Below are positions 6,324 to 8,460 of a stretch of DNA of 8,460 bases, in pieces. The notes under the pieces are model-generated. The model did not search any database, had not been told where the DNA came from, and saw nothing but the letters and a program-made list of their open reading frames with translations. Origin of the DNA: Candidatus Pacearchaeota archaeon. Lineage in GTDB: Archaea > Nanobdellota > Nanobdellia > Pacearchaeales > GW2011-AR1. Position 1 is the first letter of the stretch. The number at the start of each line of letters is the position of its first letter. Both the position numbers and the translations under genes were made by a program. The stretch spans positions 1 to 8,460 of the forward strand of contig WJLK01000075.1 in NCBI GenBank assembly GCA_014728565.1. The letters are read 5' to 3'.

Positions 6324-8440
6324 AAAAAAGAATAGTGATGTTGATAGTTTTTAGTATCCTTATGATAAACACTGTTCATGCAGGAATTTATTTTTCTGAT
6401 TTAGAAGAAGCATATAATTTAGGAGATAGGATAAATCTTGAGGTTACAGTTGACCCTTTTTTAGAGGAACATTTATTAGAGGTAAATCTTGTATGTGATG
6501 AAGAGGAGGTTATTGACTTTAATAATTATCCTGATGAAAATGGAATTGTTAATATAAAATTCCCTCTTAATTATTTTACAATACAGGAAGCTGGAGGTGA
6601 GTGTTATTTCACTGCTGATTATGGAGATGAGAAAGATATTAAAAGCAAAAAATTTGAAATTTCTAAAAGATTAGATGTTAAATTAGATACTGAAGCTTTT
6701 TTTGCAAATCCTGGTGAGGAAATTCTTGTAAGTGGAGAGGCAACTAGAATAAACAGTGCTGGAGTAAATGGCAGTGTCGAGATTAAAATTCCTCTGCTAA
6801 GTCTAAAAAATGACCATGGGAGTGAAGAGATTAATTCAAGTGAAGAAGTTGAAGAAACTAATTCCAGTGAGAATGAAACAAGTGAAGAAGATGAAAGCGA
6901 GGAGGTTCCTGAGATTGATAATGGGGTTTTTCATGGAAAAGTTAAAAATGGAAGATTCTCAGTTAGTTCCAGATTAGATGACGATATTCCTGCTGGAGAT
7001 TACAGAATTGATGTTGTTGTATATGAAACAAGTGGAGATAGAAGAACAAGCGAGGGTGTTGCAATGGCTAACCTGGAAATTTTTCAGGTATTGAATGAGG
7101 TTGATATTGCATTAAGTAAACAGAACATTGACCCCGGAGAGGAGCTGAATTTCAAACCTCTTTTAATGGATCAGACAGGGCTTCAGATAAATGATGAAGT
7201 TTCAGTTATAATAAGGGATGAAAATTCCAACAGGGTTTTTGAACAGATATCAAATTCAAAAGATACTTTCATTTATAAAATTCCTGCTAATATGAGTTCA
7301 GGTTATTATGAAATAGAAGTTTCTAGTGAGGGTGTTAGTGCTGTTAAAAAATTCTATATAAATAGTAAACAGATTGCAAGTTTTGATATAATGAACAAGA
7401 GCCTTGTAGTAACAAATATAGGCAATATTCCCTATAAAAAGGATATTCAGATTGAATTAAATGGTAAGCCTTATGTCAAGAAGCTTAATCTTAATCTAGG
7501 AGAGAGTCGGGAGTTTAAACTCACAGGGGCTAATGAGGAGTATAACATCAGAATAAGTGATGGTGAAAAAGAAGTCTCTGAGGAGGGTATTTTCTTAACA
7601 GGATATTCTGCAGGTGTAAAGACAGTTAGTGAGAATTCACTAAATCTAAAGACTCCTATGATATGGATTTTCATTATTCTTATATTAATTGCTGTAATAC
7701 TTTTTTTATCAAGAAATATATTCAAGAAAAAATCCTTTGCCTATCCTTTTAAAGGAAAGTTCTCATTTAAGAAAAAAACTAATACTATAAAACATGATGA
7801 GCAGGGAAAAGTTATAAGGGAAGCTGATGTAAAAAAAATTGGTTTTGCAAAAAAAACTGAAATGCCTACTGAGGCACAGCATACCCATGTTTTAAAAGGT
7901 GAGAGAAGCAGGGCATCTATAATTGCTCTGAAAATTAAAAATAAAATAGAAAAGTCATCTAAAAAAAGTCTAGAAAAGGCAATGGAACCAGTGTATGAGA
8001 AAAAAGGAGCAGTTTATGAGCAGGGAGATTATATCTATATAATTTTCTCTCCACTAGGAACAAAATCATTTAAAAATGATTCTGAAGCTGCAAAAGTTGC
8101 TGAAAAAATAAAAATGATGCTTGATGCTCATAATACAAAATCTGAAGAAAAGATTGATTATGGAATTGCAGTAGGAAGAGGAGATATTATAAATAAGATA
8201 GAGCATGGGAAACTAAGGTTCACAGCTCTTGGAGATTTTTTAACAGGTATTAAAAAACTTGCATCTAATTCTGAAAAACAGGTTCTTGTTTCAAAGGATA
8301 TTTATGAATCTGGAATGTCTGAGGTAAGAGCTGAGAAAAAAGGTGAGTTTTATGAATTAAAAAAAGTCATTAACAGTGATAAGAACAAGAAGTTCATTGA
8401 AAATTTTTTAAAGAGAATGGAAAAAGATGAGAAGAAATAA
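6320..8440 (+). CDS. Receptor-like surface protein with a cytoplasmic class III cyclase-homology domain, probably degenerate
   Basis: The 706-residue protein has a signal peptide (1-21, cleavage near VHA/G). The ectodomain (22-430) looks like serial beta-sandwich/Ig-like units (about 22-118 with a C59/C95 pair, 119-255, 256-350, 351-430). An acidic Ser/Asn/Glu linker (166-198) with NSS and NET sequons interrupts unit two. One membrane helix (447-464) ends in RNIFKKK, so the C-terminus is cytoplasmic. Residues 528-685 match the class III adenylate/guanylate cyclase pattern: RASIIALKIKN (strand 1), GAVYEQGDYIYIIF (GD hairpin), NDSEAAKVAEKI, IDYGIAVGRGDI, RFTALGDFLTGIKKL and KQVLVSKDIYESG. Aligned by eye, the second metal Asp (D570) is kept, but the first is K538, the transition-state Asn is T642 and the Arg is K646. 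Catalysis is therefore doubtful; nucleotide sensing or dimerisation is possible. The ATG overlaps the previous stop (ATGA) and has its own TATA box. The cyclase call is from recalled family patterns, not a search. Confidence 0.8.
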   Translation: MKKRIVMLIVFSILMINTVHAGIYFSDLEEAYNLGDRINLEVTVDPFLEEHLLEVNLVCDEEEVIDFNNYPDENGIVNIKFPLNYFTIQEAGGECYFTADYGDEKDIKSKKFEISKRLDVKLDTEAFFANPGEEILVSGEATRINSAGVNGSVEIKIPLLSLKNDHGSEEINSSEEVEETNSSENETSEEDESEEVPEIDNGVFHGKVKNGRFSVSSRLDDDIPAGDYRIDVVVYETSGDRRTSEGVAMANLEIFQVLNEVDIALSKQNIDPGEELNFKPLLMDQTGLQINDEVSVIIRDENSNRVFEQISNSKDTFIYKIPANMSSGYYEIEVSSEGVSAVKKFYINSKQIASFDIMNKSLVVTNIGNIPYKKDIQIELNGKPYVKKLNLNLGESREFKLTGANEEYNIRISDGEKEVSEEGIFLTGYSAGVKTVSENSLNLKTPMIWIFIILILIAVILFLSRNIFKKKSFAYPFKGKFSFKKKTNTIKHDEQGKVIREADVKKIGFAKKTEMPTEAQHTHVLKGERSRASIIALKIKNKIEKSSKKSLEKAMEPVYEKKGAVYEQGDYIYIIFSPLGTKSFKNDSEAAKVAEKIKMMLDAHNTKSEEKIDYGIAVGRGDIINKIEHGKLRFTALGDFLTGIKKLASNSEKQVLVSKDIYESGMSEVRAEKKGEFYELKKVINSDKNKKFIENFLKRMEKDEKK

Positions 8441-8460
8441 TTAGCGAAATCTTCTTAAGA

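Noticed and set aside
7471..7725. 84-codon minus-strand frame antisense to the receptor-like gene
   Set aside because: It overlaps the ectodomain and membrane-span coding sequence of a well-supported gene and has no TATA box or recognisable protein features.
8441..8460. Possible C-terminal end of a convergent minus-strand gene (codons reading LRRFR then TAA at 8443-8441)
   Set aside because: Only six codons are visible. A stop directly abutting the TAA at 8438-8440 is plausible in this compact genome, but it cannot be told from chance.

Overview
The window is strongly A+T-rich and looks archaeal, most likely from a small-genome DPANN-type lineage (Woesearchaeota/Pacearchaeota-like); that rank is an inference. 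The evidence is an archaeal/eukaryotic-type tryptophanyl-tRNA synthetase, AGA/AGG-dominated arginine codons, large secreted or single-span surface proteins with archaeal-style signal peptides, and A/T-rich TATA-like boxes centred about 25-27 bases before most start codons. That spacing is typical of leaderless archaeal transcripts.

Layout: (1) 1-235, minus strand, the 5' part of an unrecognised gene running off the left edge. (2) 408-938, plus strand, an orphan 176-residue protein that ends in a 9-base tail-to-tail overlap with the next gene. (3) 930-3865, minus strand, three co-oriented housekeeping-type genes, in transcription order a MazG-like NTP pyrophosphohydrolase, tryptophanyl-tRNA synthetase (trpS) and a phospholipase D-family cardiolipin synthase. 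(4) 3866-3994, a divergent promoter region with a TATA-like box for each direction. (5) 3995-8440, plus strand, three tightly packed membrane-protein genes: a small four-helix protein with a very basic N-terminus, a secreted/anchored protein with five MopE-type DxDxDG metal-binding motifs plus a thrombospondin-like cysteine module, and a receptor-shaped protein.

The most interesting part is the 3995-8440 cassette. Its last protein has a signal peptide, Ig-like ectodomains, one membrane span and a cytoplasmic domain that I read as a class III nucleotide-cyclase homology domain. In my alignment several catalytic positions are substituted (first metal Asp to Lys, transition-state Asn to Thr, Arg to Lys), so it may be a sensor or scaffold pseudo-cyclase rather than an enzyme. 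It is translationally overlapped (ATGA) with the metal-binding repeat protein, whose ectodomain is built from a 115-residue super-repeat. Together they suggest an envelope complex coupling an extracellular calcium- or metal-binding module to a cytoplasmic nucleotide-binding-like domain. That function is inference; the domain order is read from the sequence.

No rRNA, tRNA, CRISPR array or insertion sequence was recognised. No stretch longer than 300 bases lacks a gene.
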